Shown: positions 62,465 to 64,000 of the stretch, piece after piece
Numbering within the stretch: position 1 is the stretch's first letter
How the letters are laid out: every line of letters begins with the position of its first letter
Assembly (NCBI RefSeq): GCF_004005845.1
Contig: NZ_SADE01000001.1
Span: 2,275,858 to 2,339,857, forward strand
Length of the DNA stretch: 64,000 nucleotides
Source of the DNA: Hwanghaeella grinnelliae
GTDB taxonomy: Bacteria > Pseudomonadota > Alphaproteobacteria > UBA8366 > Aestuariispiraceae
Reading direction: 5' to 3'
Translations under genes and position numbers: made by a program
The notes under the pieces: model-generated
The model's database searches: none
What the model was told of the DNA's origin: nothing
Seen by the model: only the letters and a program-made list of their open reading frames with translations

Positions 62465-63061
62465 TCAGGCGGCTTCGCTCGCCGACCGCAAATGCATTGC
62501 CTGTTCCGCTGTCGGCACAACCATGTCCGCGCGCGGTTCATGAACGGAAAAACCGGACGGTGCTTCCGGAGAAACGACTGTCTGCTCCAAGCCTTCCGCG
62601 ACGGCAGTACCTGCCTCAGTTTCCGCAGGAACGGCAGGCGCAGGAGCGATCCTATGGGCAACACTCCAAACATGGCCAAACGGATCGACGAATTTACAGA
62701 ACCGTTCCCCCCACGGCGCGTCGGAGAGTTCGAACAGAACGCCGGCACCGGCGGCAAGCGCCCGTTCCCAGATTTCGTCTGTCTTGGTGAGATAGAGATG
62801 CAATCCAACCGGTGCGCCGCCGAATGCAAGCGGCGACAGAATGCCGAATGCCGGCATTTCATCCATCACGCGGATGATCGAATTGCCGATTTTGAGTTCC
62901 CCCTGGATAACGGTCAAGCCGTCATCGCTACGGAGGCATGACAGCAATTCCGCGCCGAATATCTCAACGTACCAGGCCATCGCGGCATCCGCGCCACGAA
63001 TGACAAGCTGGGGCGTTGCGGTACGATAACCACGGGGAATGGAGGCAACTTTCTTTGCCAT
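62465..63061 (-). CDS. VOC-family (glyoxalase/PhnB-like) protein with C-terminal extension
   Basis: A 198-residue protein. Residues 1-130 form a vicinal-oxygen-chelate domain of the PhnB-like type (TATPQLVIRGADAAMAWYVEIFGAE, ending FVDPFGHVWSVAHRI). The C-terminal 65 residues are Ala/Pro/Glu-rich and low complexity. The AGGAGAT site fixes the ATG at 63061. It is the first gene of the minus-strand run, 33 bp before gabT. Its enzymatic activity is unknown. Confidence 0.8.
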   Translation of the reverse strand: MAKKVASIPRGYRTATPQLVIRGADAAMAWYVEIFGAELLSCLRSDDGLTVIQGELKIGNSIIRVMDEMPAFGILSPLAFGGAPVGLHLYLTKTDEIWERALAAGAGVLFELSDAPWGERFCKFVDPFGHVWSVAHRIAPAPAVPAETEAGTAVAEGLEQTVVSPEAPSGFSVHEPRADMVVPTAEQAMHLRSASEAA

Positions 63062-63211
63062 GACAGATCTCCTGGCAGTCGGTGGATGCGTGAATCGTAT
63101 CCGCAATCATCACCTGTGTTGGTCCGCGGCCTTCCTTTCGAACCCGCCGTCATCTCTTTTCCTGAAAGTGCAACGGATCGTATCGGCCTAAGAAATATTG
63201 AAACACCATGA

Positions 63212-63222
63212 TACATGATGTA
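63212..63222. promoter_or_regulatory. Palindrome TACAT-G-ATGTA
   Basis: An 11-bp perfect dyad in the 207-bp divergent gap between the VOC gene and the small unknown gene, with related ATGAT and GATGTA fragments around it (63208-63241). A possible operator. Confidence 0.35.
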
Positions 63223-63268
63223 CACCATTGTTAATGATGTAGCTGGTTTTGTGTAAGGCGTCAACGAT

Positions 63269-63688
63269 ATGGATCAAGATGTAGCCCTTGGGGTGAGCAC
63301 GACAGTCACGCAAGCAGACATCCCCATTCTCCGAGAATCGGGCCGATTGGGGGAATATGCCGTTGTCTTTCGCGCCTACCGGCAGCAACAGGGCGGCGGT
63401 TTTGGCGACCAGTCGGTTCATCCCTATGCCTGGGGCGTTCTCGTCTATGTCGATGGTCTTGTTGCCCGCGTCTATAGCGCCCGAGGGTTACCGCGAGAGT
63501 GGATGGATCTGACGCGCCTAGAAAAATGGATGCGGGAACAGGGCTTCTGGTACTGGTGGATGCGGAACGATCTGGAACCGTTGAGCGAAGGTAGTGGCGA
63601 CACCGATGCCGATGAGCAAACCGGTCCAAACGAAGAACCAGGCATGCAAGGCGGCCTTCCGATCCCAATGCAATCCCAGAACAGCTAG
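63269..63688 (+). CDS. Hypothetical protein
   Basis: A 139-residue soluble protein I do not recognise. The region of residues 25-100 has ordered character with aromatic runs (EQGFWYWWMRNDLEPL). The last 35 residues are acidic and Gln/Pro-rich, probably disordered. No clear ribosome site precedes the ATG. It is divergent from the VOC gene. Confidence 0.55.
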   Translation: MDQDVALGVSTTVTQADIPILRESGRLGEYAVVFRAYRQQQGGGFGDQSVHPYAWGVLVYVDGLVARVYSARGLPREWMDLTRLEKWMREQGFWYWWMRNDLEPLSEGSGDTDADEQTGPNEEPGMQGGLPIPMQSQNS

Positions 63689-63899
63689 ATCTTGCACCTG
63701 AAAACGCCACCGTGATGGGCAATCCATCAATCCGGCTGGGTCGTACATGCCCTATTTACCACTCCGGGCCTCACCCGGGATACCAAGTTGCCACGGTCAC
63801 CGATAACAGAGCCAAATAACCTGAAAGCCCCAAAGCATCGGCACGGTTCCCGTTCCTTCACGGTGTCGCGGGCTCATTCGGTGGGTGTTGTACAAAGCA

Positions 63900-63924
63900 A
63901 AAGCCCCGCATTGCGCGGGGCTTT
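63900..63924 (-). terminator. Rho-independent terminator of the tRNA gene
   Basis: AAAGCCCCGC (63900-63909) and GCGGGGCTTT (63915-63924) form a 10-bp stem with a five-base loop. Read on the minus strand it is followed by TTTTGCTTT. It lies six bases beyond the tRNA 3' end. Confidence 0.85.
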
Positions 63925-63930
63925 GATGTT

Positions 63931-64000
<70 letters not shown>

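Overview
The window looks like chromosomal DNA from a free-living, metabolically versatile alphaproteobacterium, probably a Rhodospirillales- or Rhizobiales-like lineage. It is moderately GC-rich (near 60 % by eye). It is dense in amino-acid and nitrogen-scavenging enzymes, TRAP and ABC importers and 2-oxoglutarate oxygenases, and it ends in an initiator tRNA. I see no phage, transposase, integrase or CRISPR. The taxonomic guess is inference from gene content only.

Layout. 0-8 kb: ferredoxin and ferredoxin reductase; an arginine-catabolic pair (arginase, ornithine aminotransferase) divergent from an AsnC/Lrp regulator; an SHMT-like PLP enzyme; a secreted esterase; a YqaA/DedA-like membrane protein. 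8-13.5 kb: a TAXI-type TRAP importer operon with a split AtuA-family enzyme and a divergent LysR regulator. 13.8-16.3 kb: a GlnT-like glutamine synthetase divergent from a creatininase-family amidohydrolase that has a candidate sigma-54 promoter. 16.5-20.2 kb: an ABC importer of the urea-carboxylase-associated type plus an SDR. 20.2-23.5 kb: an IPNS/EFE-like 2OG-Fe(II) oxygenase, an SDR, an isochorismatase-like hydrolase and an unknown protein.

23.6-33 kb is the best-understood part. A guanidine-I (ykkC) riboswitch leads into two DUF1989 proteins, a biotin-dependent urea/guanidine carboxylase and an allophanate hydrolase. A second IPNS/EFE-like oxygenase and a PuuE-like deacetylase-fold enzyme follow. 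I read this as a guanidine-assimilation operon: guanidine to carboxyguanidine to allophanate to ammonia and CO2. The two oxygenases may release guanidine from guanidino compounds. 33-47.7 kb: an AhpD-like protein, a TetR regulator, a BisC-like molybdoenzyme, the oxyR/ahpC/ahpF peroxide-defence locus, an acyltransferase, a sterol-desaturase-family protein, and a class III aminotransferase divergent from its probable MocR/PdxR regulator. 47.8-54.5 kb: a flavoprotein, an SDR and a ROK regulator next to a CUT2 sugar ABC importer.

54.5-63.1 kb holds an unusual minus-strand gene run: VOC protein, GabT-like aminotransferase, nitrilase-fold amidase, a 920-residue Orn/Lys/Arg decarboxylase, an ATP-grasp ligase with a histone-H1-like Lys/Ala tail, and a C45-type Ntn hydrolase. 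The set fits a protect/transaminate/deprotect polyamine pathway, but no member's substrate can be read from sequence. The window closes with a small unknown gene, a strong terminator and a truncated initiator tRNA-Met.
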